From Roseateles amylovorans (GTDB lineage: Bacteria > Pseudomonadota > Gammaproteobacteria > Burkholderiales > Burkholderiaceae_C), in NCBI RefSeq assembly GCF_025398155.2, contig NZ_CP104562.2, positions 2,108,001 through 2,172,000 on the forward strand: a stretch of DNA of 64,000 nt. The letters are read 5' to 3'. Shown piece after piece: positions 33,524-42,107 of the stretch. Both the position numbers and the translations under genes were made by a program. The notes below the pieces were generated by a model that was given only the letters and a program-made list of their open reading frames with translations, was not told where the DNA came from and made no database searches. Each line of letters starts with the position of its first letter. The first letter of the stretch is position 1.

Positions 33524-34003
33524 GTCAGTTTGTGAATCGCCAAGCCCGGATTCGTCCGGGTGAGGCGAGGTGGAAAAGGGCTCGAGGAGGCGTCTCCTTG
33601 AGCCCGATGCGTGGCGATACATGCCCCGTGATGGGGCGAGTTGCACAATGAAAGGGCGATGACAGAGCTGCATATGAATCATGTTGGTGCGAGCCGCGCG
33701 CGCATTTGTCAATGCGGGCGTGCAATAGAAACGATTCGCGCCGTAAAGAAACGCTTTTCGCCCCATGGTGCGCGTTGTATCGTTGCTGTGAAGCAACGTG
33801 TTACGGCCCTCGCCCACTTGGGGATTACCCGCGTTTTGGGCTCCGTTCGGCGGCTTGGCCGTCGGCAGTAGGGGTTCCCCGGGGAGTCCTTCACAACCCA
33901 GAAATCACACTGCGACCACCTAAATCTGAGACGGATGCTCAGGCACAGGTCTGACCTTTATCGAGGTCTGCCGCGTGTTGTCCAACACGTCATAAGTGTT
34001 TTC
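33524..34003. other. about 480-bp spacer between receptor 2 and receptor 3
   Basis: Begins with the duplicated hairpins CCCGGA-TTCG-TCCGGG (33545-33560) and GGGCTCGAGGAG...CTCCTTGAGCCC (33578-33605). The remainder has several short GC hairpins (for example around 33852-33862 and GTGTT-GTCC-AACAC at 33975-33988) but no open frame with a recognisable product and no copy of the upstream box or leader found before receptors 1 and 2. Confidence 0.45.
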
Positions 34004-34020
34004 TGGAAAAGGAGTTTCCA
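34004..34020 (+). promoter_or_regulatory. Shine-Dalgarno displayed in a hairpin loop before receptor 3
   Basis: TGGAAA (34004-34009) and TTTCCA (34015-34020) form a perfect 6-bp stem whose loop is exactly AGGAG, and the stem abuts the ATG at 34021. Such a hairpin could tune ribosome access, for instance with temperature or a small RNA. It is AT-rich and weak, so it may simply be fortuitous. Confidence 0.4.
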
Positions 34021-36696
34021 ATGTTCAAACGCAAGAGCGTCAATATCGCTGCTTTGCTGGCCCTGGGCGTGGCGCTGCCCGCTTTGGCGCAGCAGCAACT
34101 GGACAAGGTGGAGATCACCGGTTCGTCGATCAAGCGCATCGATGCTGAAACCGCGCTGCCGGTGAGCGTGATCAACCGTGAAACCATCAACAAGAGCGGC
34201 GTCGCCAACGTGCAGGAGCTGGTCGACCGCCTGAGCTACAACAACGGTGGCGGCCTGGCACTGGGTCAGTCCATCGGTGACGGCTCGGCCAACGGCCAGA
34301 CCGGTGCCTCGCTGCGCGGCCTGGGCCGCTCGCGCACCCTGGTGCTGCTCAATGGTCGCCGCATGCCGGTCTACCCGTTCTCGGGCCAGGGCGTCGACCT
34401 GAACTCCATCCCGCTGGCGGCGATCGAGCGCATCGAAGTGCTGCGTGACGGCGCCTCGGCCACCTACGGTTCCGACGCCATCGGCGGCGTGATGAACTTC
34501 ATCACCCGCAAGGACTACCAGGGCGGCGAGCTGTCGGTCGGCCTGGAGTCGCCGCACAAGGTGGGTGACGTGTTCTCGCTGTCTGGCGGCTTCGGCTTCG
34601 GCGATCTGGCCAAGCAGAAGTTCAACGTGATGGGCACGTTCAACTACCAGACCTATGACGCCATCCGCGCTGCGGACCGCGGCTTTGCCTCCACCGGCAA
34701 CCGGCCGGACATTGGTGTGGTCAAGGACTCGGGCAACACCTTCCCGGCCAATGCCGTGATCCCCAGCACCGGCCAATACGTGCCGCTGGCGGCCAACTAC
34801 CCGGTCTGCGCGCCGCCGGATTCCTACGCTGGTTCGTCCAACTGCCGCTACGACTACACCCATTACATCGACCTGATTCCTCAGCAGGATCGGTACGGTG
34901 CCTTGGTCAAGGGCACGCTGGCGGCGAATGAGAACACCACGCTGTTCGCCGAAGTGGCCTACAGCCGCAACGAAATGATCCTCGGCTCGTCGCAGACGCC
35001 GTCGACCACCACCGGCAAGCCGGCCTATCTGTACCCGGGTGGCGGCAAGTGGTACCCGACCGCAGCGGTGGATGCCGTGCTGCCGGGCTACCGCGGCCCG
35101 CTGCGGATTTCCTGGCGGATGGTGGACGGCGGTCAGCGCCGCACGAAGGTCACCAATGATGTGACCCGCACCGTGATCGGCGCTGAAGGCTCGCTGGCCG
35201 GCTTCGACTACAAGGGTGCTGTGGTCTATGCCGAAGGCAAGGCCCGTGAAGACTACGTCAGCGGCATCTTCTCCGACACGAAGCTGGTGCAAGCGCTTGC
35301 GACCGGCCTGATCAACCCGTTCGGCGCGAATGATGCGGCCGGCCTGGCGGCCCTGCGCGGTGCGGAACTGAGCGGCAATGCCCGCAATTCCAAGACGAGC
35401 AATGCCGGTGTCGACCTGACCCTGACGCGCGAGCTCTTCAGTGTGGGTGCAGGCAATGCCGCCATCGCCGTCGGCGGTGAGTTCCGCAAGGAGAAGTACA
35501 ACGACGGCTATTCGGAGCTCGCGGGTTCCGGCGACATCGTCGGCGGCTCCGGCACCGCCGGCAAGGTGGCGGCCGATCGCGACGTGACGGGTCTGTTCGC
35601 CGAAATGAACTTCCCGGTGCTGAGCAGCCTGGAGCTGAATGCGGCGGTGCGTCATGACCGCTACAGCTCGACCCAGGGCCAGTCGCGCGACGGCTCCTAC
35701 AAGACGCCGAACCTGTCGTCCACCAGCCCGAAGCTGTCGCTGCGCTTCACCCCGATGACCGGTCTTCTGTTCCGCGCTGCTGCGGGCAAGGGCTTCCGTG
35801 CGCCGGCGCTGGACAACATGTTTGCGCCGTCGTCGCTGACCAACACGGGCGGCAATTTCACGGATCCGAACTATGACCAGGTGACCGGATGCACCGCTGC
35901 ACCGAACACCGATTACTGCGACACGCAGCTGACGACCCAGACCAACAGCAACACCCAGCTGAAGCCTGAGAAGTCGAAAACCTTCACCGCGGGTGTCGTG
36001 TTCGAGATGATCAAGGACACCACCATCGGTGTCGATTACTTCGACATGAAGATCACCAACGGTCTGCGTTATCTGTCGGGCGATGACATCATGCGGGACT
36101 GGCTGCGTCATCGCACCGGCCCCAACAGCAGCACCTCGATCTTCGCCAATCGTCTGGTGGTGGATCCGGCCACCGGCTACCTGAACTACATCCGTGGTTC
36201 GTGGGAGAACGTTGGCAAGATCAATGTGTCGGGCTTCGACTTCAGTGCGCGCACCCGTGTGCGGACCGACTTCGGCAGCTTCACGCCGGGTTGGGAAGCC
36301 ACATTGCTGACCAAGAGCGAAGAGTCCATCGTCGGTACCGGTTCGGTCCGTGACAACCTGGGTAAGTACAACCTGGGTGGCCCGGTCGTTCGCTTCAAGC
36401 AGACCTTCACCCTTGATTGGGACCTGGGCAATTGGGGTGCGAGCGCGCGCTACAACCGCCAGAACGGCTACGAGGACTATGACGAGGTCAGCAAGGTCAA
36501 GGCCTACGATCTCGTCGACCTGCAAGGTCAGTACCGCGGCATCAAGAACGTGACGCTGACGGCCGGCTTCCGCAATCTGCTCGACAAGAAGCCGCCGACC
36601 ACCGTCCAGGAAGACTACTTCCAGGTGGGCTTCGACCCGACCTACGCCGATGTGAAGGGCCGCACCTTCTATCTGCGTGGCACCTACAAGTTCTGA
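34021..36696 (+). CDS. TonB-dependent outer-membrane receptor, third and divergent
   Basis: 891 residues. Signal peptide MFKRKSVNIAALLALGVALPALAQQ resembles those of the two preceding receptors, but the mature protein is a different subfamily: TonB-box-like KVEITGSSIKR, plug with NVQELVDRLSYNNGGG, RGLGRSRTLVLLNGRRMPVYPF and IEVLRDGASATYGSDAIGGVMNF, barrel ending in LRGTYKF. The plug style is typical of receptors for carbohydrates, peptides or aromatic ligands rather than siderophores, but no ligand can be given. A terminator and an oxygenase gene follow closely. Confidence 0.93.
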   Translation: MFKRKSVNIAALLALGVALPALAQQQLDKVEITGSSIKRIDAETALPVSVINRETINKSGVANVQELVDRLSYNNGGGLALGQSIGDGSANGQTGASLRGLGRSRTLVLLNGRRMPVYPFSGQGVDLNSIPLAAIERIEVLRDGASATYGSDAIGGVMNFITRKDYQGGELSVGLESPHKVGDVFSLSGGFGFGDLAKQKFNVMGTFNYQTYDAIRAADRGFASTGNRPDIGVVKDSGNTFPANAVIPSTGQYVPLAANYPVCAPPDSYAGSSNCRYDYTHYIDLIPQQDRYGALVKGTLAANENTTLFAEVAYSRNEMILGSSQTPSTTTGKPAYLYPGGGKWYPTAAVDAVLPGYRGPLRISWRMVDGGQRRTKVTNDVTRTVIGAEGSLAGFDYKGAVVYAEGKAREDYVSGIFSDTKLVQALATGLINPFGANDAAGLAALRGAELSGNARNSKTSNAGVDLTLTRELFSVGAGNAAIAVGGEFRKEKYNDGYSELAGSGDIVGGSGTAGKVAADRDVTGLFAEMNFPVLSSLELNAAVRHDRYSSTQGQSRDGSYKTPNLSSTSPKLSLRFTPMTGLLFRAAAGKGFRAPALDNMFAPSSLTNTGGNFTDPNYDQVTGCTAAPNTDYCDTQLTTQTNSNTQLKPEKSKTFTAGVVFEMIKDTTIGVDYFDMKITNGLRYLSGDDIMRDWLRHRTGPNSSTSIFANRLVVDPATGYLNYIRGSWENVGKINVSGFDFSARTRVRTDFGSFTPGWEATLLTKSEESIVGTGSVRDNLGKYNLGGPVVRFKQTFTLDWDLGNWGASARYNRQNGYEDYDEVSKVKAYDLVDLQGQYRGIKNVTLTAGFRNLLDKKPPTTVQEDYFQVGFDPTYADVKGRTFYLRGTYKF

Positions 36697-36722
36697 TCTA
36701 AGCTCACGGTGATCTGAACCTC

Positions 36723-36750
36723 GCGGGCCCTTCGGGGCCCGCTCTACTTT
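36723..36750 (+). terminator. terminator hairpin after receptor 3
   Basis: GCGGGCCC-TTCG-GGGCCCGC is a perfect 8-bp stem with a stable TTCG tetraloop followed by TCTACTTT. It lies between the receptor stop and the oxygenase start, so the oxygenase may be read through or have its own start signal. Confidence 0.7.
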
Positions 36751-36758
36751 GGGTGGCC

Positions 36759-37460
36759 ATGGATTACCTCAATCCCACGCTCGACTACGCCGCTCTGGGC
36801 CAGACCTTGCGATCGCAGGGCCGTGTCCAGATTCGCGACTTCTTCTCCCCGCCGGTCATCGAGGCGCTGGACCAGGCGCTGCAGGCCATTGACTGGCAAC
36901 TGGTCTACCGCGATCTGCGCGGCGACCGCCGGCTCACCGGCGATCAGCTCCGCGCCCTGACGCCGCCCGAACGCATGCAGCTCACCGAAGGCATCCATGC
37001 GGTCGCGCGGCAGGACTTCCAGTTCTCATTCTTCTCGGATTCGCTGGTCGAGGCGGTGCATGACGGTCGCACCGACCTGCTGGCGCGCTTCATGCGCTGG
37101 ATGGCGGGCGAGGAGTTCCTCTCCCGCATGCGAGAGCTGAGCGGCGACGCTCAGATCAACGGCGTCTATGCCCAGGCCACGATGTACGCGCGGGGCAATT
37201 TCCTCACGACCCATGACGATCATGTCGAGCGCGAAGATCGCCGGCTGGCCTACGTCATCAACCTGACCCGGCGTTGGCGTCCGGACTGGGGCGGGCTGCT
37301 GCACTTCACCGAAGCGGATGGCTCGGTGGTCGACACCTTCTATCCCCATTTCAACTCGCTCTCGCTGTTCACCGTGCCGCAGCGACACTTCGTGTCTTAT
37401 GTGCCGCCCTTCGCCATGGGCGAACGAACTGCAATTACAGGTTGGCTCATCGCGGCGTAA
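36759..37460 (+). CDS. 2-oxoglutarate/Fe(II)-dependent oxygenase (prolyl 4-hydroxylase-like)
   Basis: 233 residues from ATG 36759 (GTG 36753 possible; no strong ribosome site for either). The iron facial triad is visible as H152-x-D154 in THDDHVERED and H210 in PQRHFVSYV, with R223 (ERTAITGW) for 2-oxoglutarate. The fold resembles the P4Hc group. Genes of this type are often found next to TonB-dependent receptors in xanthomonads and Burkholderiales, but their substrate is unknown. Confidence 0.85.
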   Translation: MDYLNPTLDYAALGQTLRSQGRVQIRDFFSPPVIEALDQALQAIDWQLVYRDLRGDRRLTGDQLRALTPPERMQLTEGIHAVARQDFQFSFFSDSLVEAVHDGRTDLLARFMRWMAGEEFLSRMRELSGDAQINGVYAQATMYARGNFLTTHDDHVEREDRRLAYVINLTRRWRPDWGGLLHFTEADGSVVDTFYPHFNSLSLFTVPQRHFVSYVPPFAMGERTAITGWLIAA

Positions 37461-37732
37461 CTCATCTGTACCTGTCGCATCCAGAGGGAGCCGAGCAGGG
37501 CGGGTCCGCTTTTTGCTCTGTACTTGGCGGCGGGTCTGGATGGACGGGTCGGGAAAGCACTAAGGTGGTGCTGACTCGGTGCAGAATTCCAGACCACTAA
37601 AATACCAGGCTGATCTCCGGAGCCGACAGAGCGGACATTCCCCTCCAGTTTTGACGGATCCGGGGCCTGGGCGAAGCGCGTATGCTGGGGCAAACCCCAT
37701 GGCTTCAGGCTGAAGCAAGTCGTTTATGATCA
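37461..37732. other. non-coding stretch with several hairpins
   Basis: No credible gene. Two hairpins stand out at its right end: TGGGG-CAAA-CCCCA (37686-37699) and GCTTCA-GGC-TGAAGC (37702-37716). A -10-like TATGAT lies at 37725-37730, just before the structured element. Confidence 0.4.
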
Positions 37733-37822
37733 GCGTCGCGCAAGGTGGTCAATCCTGTAGTTTTGCTACGGAATGGGACCATTCCTTGAGACGCCCGTAG
37801 CCACAAGCTCACGGGCATTTTT
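37733..37822 (+). ncRNA. structured RNA element with intrinsic terminator upstream of tonB (candidate)
   Basis: GCGTC (37733) pairs with GACGC (37790), CAAGG (37741) with CCTTG (37884 minus 100, i.e. 37784-37788), TGGTC (37746) with GACCA (37777), and an apical hairpin TCC-GTAG-TTTTG-CTAC-GGA spans 37753-37772. An alternative GGAAT/ATTCC hairpin (37770-37784) competes with these. The element ends in GCCCGT...ACGGGC followed by ATTTTT (37793-37822), whose first bases overlap the outer helix. This suggests a small RNA of about 90 nt or an attenuator in the tonB leader. I do not recognise a known family. Confidence 0.45.
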
Positions 37823-38075
37823 GTTGAGTCGGGTTCGTATCGTGCCCAGGGTTTCGAGTCTTCGTATGTCCATCCTGCATTCGGCGGGGCGGCGGTCTGT
37901 GGCTCACGGCGTGGCCACGGCATCTGTCGTTTCCCGTCGCTCGCACAGCCGGCAAGACAGGCGCTTTTGACCCTCGGGTCGCGGCGCGAACACCTGATCA
38001 GTCCTGGTGCTGTGTTGAGTCGAACTCCCCGGTCGTCTCGATGAAAGAAATTCGCAGTTTGATGAAGGAGCGCGC

Positions 38076-38723
38076 ATGAACTTTGCGCAGGATAAAGGCG
38101 GGTCATCGCGCCTGACGGGCCTCGGCCTCGTCGTGCTGGTCCACGTCCTGATCATCGGCGCCCTGGCCAGCGGCCTGGCAACGAAGATCAAGGAAGCTGT
38201 CAAAGGCCCGATCGACGTCAAGGTCGTCGAGGAGAAGGTCAAACCGCCGCCGCCGCCCGAGAAGGTGATTCCGCCTCCGCCGGACATCAAGGCACCGCCG
38301 CCGCCGTTCGTTCCGCCGCCGGAAGTCGTGGTGACCGCGCCGCCGCCGCCGACGCCGACCGTGGTCGCGCAGTCGACGACGCCGCCGCCGCCGAGCGACT
38401 TCCGTCCGCAGCCCGCACCGACGCCGCCGGCACCGCCTGCGCCGCCGGCCAAGCCCAGTGTCATGAAGGCCGTGGGCAACTGCACCAAGATGGGCAAGCC
38501 GGAAATGCCGGCGCTCAACTGGTCGGGCCAGGCGTCGTACAAGGCCACCTTCACGGTGAAGGGCGGCAAGGTGACGGAAATTTCGCTGGCGACGCTGCGC
38601 GGCGCCAATGACCGCAAAGCTGATCGCGCCCTGAAAAACGCGATCACCGCTGCACTGAGCGAAAGCTACGAATGCCCGGGCGACCTGATCCTCGAGCAGG
38701 AGTTCGTGTTCAACATGGAGTGA
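38076..38723 (+). CDS. tonB: energy transducer TonB
   Basis: 215 residues with AAGGAG before the ATG. One N-terminal membrane anchor (about 13-35, LTGLGLVVLVHVLIIGALASGL), a long periplasmic Pro-rich spacer (58-130, PPPPPEKVIPPPP repeats) and a C-terminal TonB domain (about 135-215, ALNWSGQASYKATFTVKGGKV...LEQEFVFN). It transmits proton-motive force from ExbB/ExbD to outer-membrane receptors. Directly downstream are exbB and two exbD genes, so it most likely serves the three receptors encoded upstream. Confidence 0.93.
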   Translation: MNFAQDKGGSSRLTGLGLVVLVHVLIIGALASGLATKIKEAVKGPIDVKVVEEKVKPPPPPEKVIPPPPDIKAPPPPFVPPPEVVVTAPPPPTPTVVAQSTTPPPPSDFRPQPAPTPPAPPAPPAKPSVMKAVGNCTKMGKPEMPALNWSGQASYKATFTVKGGKVTEISLATLRGANDRKADRALKNAITAALSESYECPGDLILEQEFVFNME

Positions 38724-38758
38724 TCCAACGGACTCCTCCGGTCCTGTGATCGTTCCAC

Positions 38759-38777
38759 GGGGCGCCTGACGCGCCCC
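38759..38777 (+). terminator. hairpin between tonB and exbB
   Basis: GGGGCGC-CTGAC-GCGCCCC is a strong 7-bp stem in the 103-bp gap with no T-run, so more likely an mRNA stability or partial attenuation element than a full terminator. Confidence 0.4.
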
Positions 38778-38826
38778 GGTTCCCCCTCAACCTGAGTTCA
38801 AGACTTTTTGCGTAGGAGCTAACTCC

Positions 38827-39675
38827 ATGATCTCTCGTCTGTCTGCCTTGTTTGCGGCCATCGCATGTGCCGCGACCCTGGCCGTGTCCCCCCTGGTTGC
38901 TCACGCGCAGGATGCCGCTTCCGCTGCTGCTTCGTCCGTTGAAGCCGCTCCTGTGGACGCCGCCCCCATCACCGCTCCGGAAGCCGCTCCTGCTGCTGCC
39001 AAGCCGGTCGACAACCCCTACAGCCTGGGCAACATCGTTGCCCACGGCAACATCGTGGACCAGATCGTTCTGGCGATCCTGTTCGTGATGTCGCTGGGTT
39101 CCTGGTACATCCTGTTCACGAAGCTCTGGGACACCTCCAAGATTGCTCGTGAAGCCAAGGACGTCCGCGCTTCCTTCTTCAAGAAGGCTTCGCTGCAAGA
39201 AGGCATCAAGGGCCTGAGCGAAACCGGCGCCTTCCGCTTCATCGCCCAAACCGGTGTCGAGGCGTCCGATCATCACGAAGGTGCGCTGACCGAGAACATC
39301 GATCACAACACCTGGGTGACGATGAACATCGACCGCGCCGTCGGCGAAGTGAACTCGCGTCTGCAAGGCGGCCTGGGCTTCCTGGCGACCGTGGGCTCGA
39401 CCTCTCCCTTCATCGGCCTGTTCGGTACCGTCTGGGGCATTCTGCAAGCACTGACCCAGATCGGCGTGGCCGGTCAAGCGTCGATCGACAAGGTCGCCGG
39501 CCCGGTGGGCGCTGCGCTGATCATGACCGCCATCGGTCTGGGTGTCGCGGTTCCCGCGGTGCTGGGCTACAACTGGCTGGTCAACCGCAACAAGTCGGTG
39601 ATGGGCCAAGTCCGTGCCTTCGCTGCTGACCTGCACGGTGTCCTGATGGGCAGCCGCAAGGTCGCAGGCCGTTAA
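38827..39675 (+). CDS. exbB: ExbB-type proton channel subunit with N-terminal signal and Ala/Pro-rich leader
   Basis: 282 residues. The first 25 residues are a signal sequence followed by an Ala/Val/Pro-rich periplasmic segment to about 60, then the MotA/TolQ/ExbB domain with three membrane helices (IVDQIVLAILFVMSLGSWYILF; STSPFIGLFGTVWGILQAL; AALIMTAIGLGVAVPAVLGYN). It forms the pentameric channel of the TonB motor. The leader-bearing form is known from other ExbB proteins such as those of Pseudomonas and Serratia. Separated from exbD by 26 nt. Confidence 0.93.
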   Translation: MISRLSALFAAIACAATLAVSPLVAHAQDAASAAASSVEAAPVDAAPITAPEAAPAAAKPVDNPYSLGNIVAHGNIVDQIVLAILFVMSLGSWYILFTKLWDTSKIAREAKDVRASFFKKASLQEGIKGLSETGAFRFIAQTGVEASDHHEGALTENIDHNTWVTMNIDRAVGEVNSRLQGGLGFLATVGSTSPFIGLFGTVWGILQALTQIGVAGQASIDKVAGPVGAALIMTAIGLGVAVPAVLGYNWLVNRNKSVMGQVRAFAADLHGVLMGSRKVAGR

Positions 39676-39701
39676 TTCACAGTAGTCCTGGAGGACTCAC
39701 T

Positions 39702-40130
39702 ATGGGGATGAACGTAGGTTCGTCCGGTGGCGATGACGAGGTGGTCTCGACCATCAACACCACACCCCTCGTGGATGTGATGCTGGTGCTCCTGATCATC
39801 TTCCTGATCACCGTGCCGGTGGTGACGCAGTCGGTGGGGGTGACCCTGCCGAAGGAGACCAATGCGGTCCGCGTCACCAAGCCGGAAAACATTGAAATCG
39901 CGGTGACGAAGGATGGCGACATCTATTGGGGCGTGCAGCCGATTCCGGATACGGAAGCGCTGGTGGCACGTCTGAAGAAGATCGCAGTTCTGAATCCTCA
40001 GCCGGAAGTCCACATCCGTGGCGATGAGAAATCGCGCTACGAAAACGTGGGCAAGGTGATGGTCGCGTGCCAGCGCGCGGGCATCATGTCCATCAAGTTC
40101 GTCACCGAGCCGCCGGCTCGCGGTGGCTGA
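39702..40130 (+). CDS. exbD: ExbD-type TonB motor subunit, first copy
   Basis: 142 residues. One membrane helix (TPLVDVMLVLLIIFLITVPVV) carries the essential aspartate in the LVDVML motif; the rest is a periplasmic domain. It works with ExbB to harvest proton-motive force. A second, clearly different ExbD gene follows 12 nt later, an arrangement resembling exbD1-exbD2 of Xanthomonas. Confidence 0.93.
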   Translation: MGMNVGSSGGDDEVVSTINTTPLVDVMLVLLIIFLITVPVVTQSVGVTLPKETNAVRVTKPENIEIAVTKDGDIYWGVQPIPDTEALVARLKKIAVLNPQPEVHIRGDEKSRYENVGKVMVACQRAGIMSIKFVTEPPARGG

Positions 40131-40142
40131 AGGAGCGACACC

Positions 40143-40574
40143 ATGGGTATGAATGTGGGAAGCTCCAACGGCAGTGACGAGCCGGAAACCATGCTGGACG
40201 TCAACACGACGCCGCTGATCGACGTGATGCTGGTGCTGCTGGTGATGTTGATCATCACCATCCCGATCCAGCTGCACTCGGTCAACCTGGACATGCCGCC
40301 GCCGAACAACAACCCGCCGCCTCAGGACCCGATCGTCCATGAGGTTGCGATTGACTTCGACGGCACCGTGTTCTGGGACGGCATCGCTGTGCCGAACCAC
40401 GCCGCGCTGGAAACCAAGCTGTCGGAGGTCGTCGCGATCCCCGATCAGCCGGAAGTCCATATCAAGCCGAACAAGCTGGCCGAATACGGTTATGTGGCGT
40501 CGGTGATGGCCTCCGCGCAGCGCCTGGGCGTCAAGAAGATGGCCATGGTCGGGAACGAACAGTTCCTCAACTGA
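40143..40574 (+). CDS. exbD: ExbD-type TonB motor subunit, second copy
   Basis: 143 residues, same layout as the first copy: MGMNVGSSNGSDEPETM, membrane helix TPLIDVMLVLLVMLIITIPI with the conserved Asp, then a periplasmic domain rich in Pro/Asn after the helix (MPPPNNNPPPQDP). The two ExbDs share their first residues (MGMNVGSS) but diverge after the helix. They may form a heterodimer in the channel or serve different receptors. Confidence 0.93.
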   Translation: MGMNVGSSNGSDEPETMLDVNTTPLIDVMLVLLVMLIITIPIQLHSVNLDMPPPNNNPPPQDPIVHEVAIDFDGTVFWDGIAVPNHAALETKLSEVVAIPDQPEVHIKPNKLAEYGYVASVMASAQRLGVKKMAMVGNEQFLN

Positions 40575-40601
40575 TGGCTGCCTGATTTGGTGTTAGAACA
40601 G

Positions 40602-40633
40602 AACGCGCTGCCCGCGAGGGCGGCGCGTTTTTC
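40602..40633 (+). terminator. terminator after the exb genes
   Basis: ACGCGC-T-GCCC-GCGA-GGGC-G-GCGCGT followed by TTTTTCTT is a classical intrinsic terminator, 28 nt after the second exbD stop and upstream of the next start. Confidence 0.8.
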
Positions 40634-40652
40634 TTCGTAGGAGAGCAAGCGA

Positions 40653-41903
40653 ATGAAACTGAAACTGCTGGCTACGGCCGCTGTTGGCGCCGCGGCGCTG
40701 TTGATGGGTCAAACGCCCGAGGGCACGCTGGGCCTGATGAGCCAGTCTGCTGCGCAGGTCCGTCCGGATGTGGGCAAGCACCTCAAGGCGGCGTCCGATC
40801 TGCTGAAGGCAGGCAAGGCGGTCGAAGCCCTGGCCAAGCTCCGGGAAGCGGAAGCCGTCCCCGGTCGCAACGCCGATGAGAACGCCGCGCTGGAAGGTCT
40901 GCGCATTGCCGCCGCCTCCCGCACCGGTGATGCCGACGCCATGGTCAAGGCCTTCGATGCGCTGAACGCCGCCGGTCGCCTGCCCGCCAACCAGAAGCTG
41001 CCGATGATGGAATCCATCGCCGGCACCTATGCCCGTGCGGGCAACAACGCCAAGGCGCTGGACTGGGCGAACAAGTACTTCGCCGCCGGCGGCAACAGCG
41101 CCGCGATGAAGCAGGTGCAGACCTCCGCCCAGATGCGTTCGGGTGACGTGGGCCCGGTCCTGCGGGACACGCTGGCCGACATCGCTGCCGCCGAGAAGGC
41201 CGGCCGCGCGCCGGACAAGGAGAAGCTGGACCTGGCCTTGTGGGCTGCCAACAAGAAGGGTGATGGCGCGACCGAGTCCGCCATGGTGCAGAAGCTGCTG
41301 CACTACTACCCGACCAAGGCGCTGTGGAAGCAGGTGCTGGGCACGCTGCAGAGCAAGAAGGGCTTCTCTGCCGCTCGCTATCAGCTCGACATCCTGCGTC
41401 TGCGCCTGGCCACCGACAACATGGACGGTGCCAACGACTACATGGAACTGGCGCAGCTGGCCGGTGCCGCGGGCTATCCTGACGAAGGCAAGAAGGTCAT
41501 CGACAAGGGCTTCGCCGCCGGCGTGCTCAAGCCGACCGACGACAACGGCCGTCCGAAGCGCCTGGTCGACCTGCTCGACAAGCGCATCGCCGAAGCCAAG
41601 GCCGGTCAGGCCGCCGCCGAACAGGCCGCGCGCAGCGCCCGTGAAGGCGATGACCTGGTGAAGCTGGGCCTGGCGCTGGCACATCGCGGCCAAGGTCCTG
41701 CAGGCATCAAGCTGATCGAGGAAGGCATTGCCAAGGGCAACCTGAAGCGTGCGGAAGACGCGAAGCTGTACCTCGGCATGGCGCAGTTCCTGACGGGCGA
41801 CAGCGCGAAGGCGCAAGCCACCTGGCGCACGGTCAAGGGCACCGACGGTTCCGCGGACATCGCCGGCATGTGGGGCGTCTACGCCCGCAGCGCGAAGAAG
41901 TGA
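40653..41903 (+). CDS. exported helical-repeat (TPR-like) protein of the TonB locus
   Basis: 416 residues. The first about 35 residues include a hydrophobic, signal-like N-terminus (MKLKLLATAAVGAAALLMG). The rest is an all-helical Ala/Lys-rich repeat protein with TPR-like pairs (HLKAASDLLKAGKAVEALAKLREAE; LAGAAGYPDEGKKVIDKGFAAGVL; KLGLALAHRGQGPAGIKLIEEGIAKG). It is 78 nt behind the second exbD but beyond a terminator, so expression may be uncoupled. TPR proteins in tonB/exb loci are thought to adapt the motor to particular receptors; its role here is inferred from position only. Confidence 0.75.
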   Translation: MKLKLLATAAVGAAALLMGQTPEGTLGLMSQSAAQVRPDVGKHLKAASDLLKAGKAVEALAKLREAEAVPGRNADENAALEGLRIAAASRTGDADAMVKAFDALNAAGRLPANQKLPMMESIAGTYARAGNNAKALDWANKYFAAGGNSAAMKQVQTSAQMRSGDVGPVLRDTLADIAAAEKAGRAPDKEKLDLALWAANKKGDGATESAMVQKLLHYYPTKALWKQVLGTLQSKKGFSAARYQLDILRLRLATDNMDGANDYMELAQLAGAAGYPDEGKKVIDKGFAAGVLKPTDDNGRPKRLVDLLDKRIAEAKAGQAAAEQAARSAREGDDLVKLGLALAHRGQGPAGIKLIEEGIAKGNLKRAEDAKLYLGMAQFLTGDSAKAQATWRTVKGTDGSADIAGMWGVYARSAKK

Positions 41904-42019
41904 TCGCCCTGGCGGCGGCTTTATGCCGCCGCCTCGAAGCGATCTGCTCGTGCCCTGCGGATCACACCGACGCGCTGTGAACCTGCGCTGAATCGTCGAT
42001 CTGCAGTGGCATCAAGCAC

Positions 42020-42056
42020 AAAGGCCTCCCGGCTGACGTCGGGAGGCCTTTTTCTT
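42020..42056. terminator. strong terminator between the TPR gene and the convergent dehydrogenase
   Basis: AAAGGCCTCCCG (42020-42031) and CGGGAGGCCTTT (42040-42051) form a perfect 12-bp stem followed by TTTTCTTT on the plus strand; the A-run on the other side could also serve the minus-strand gene. Confidence 0.9.
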
Positions 42057-42107
42057 TGCGGCGCCGCCCTGTGGCGACGCCGTGGGACCGAGAAAACCCG
42101 GCGCCGC

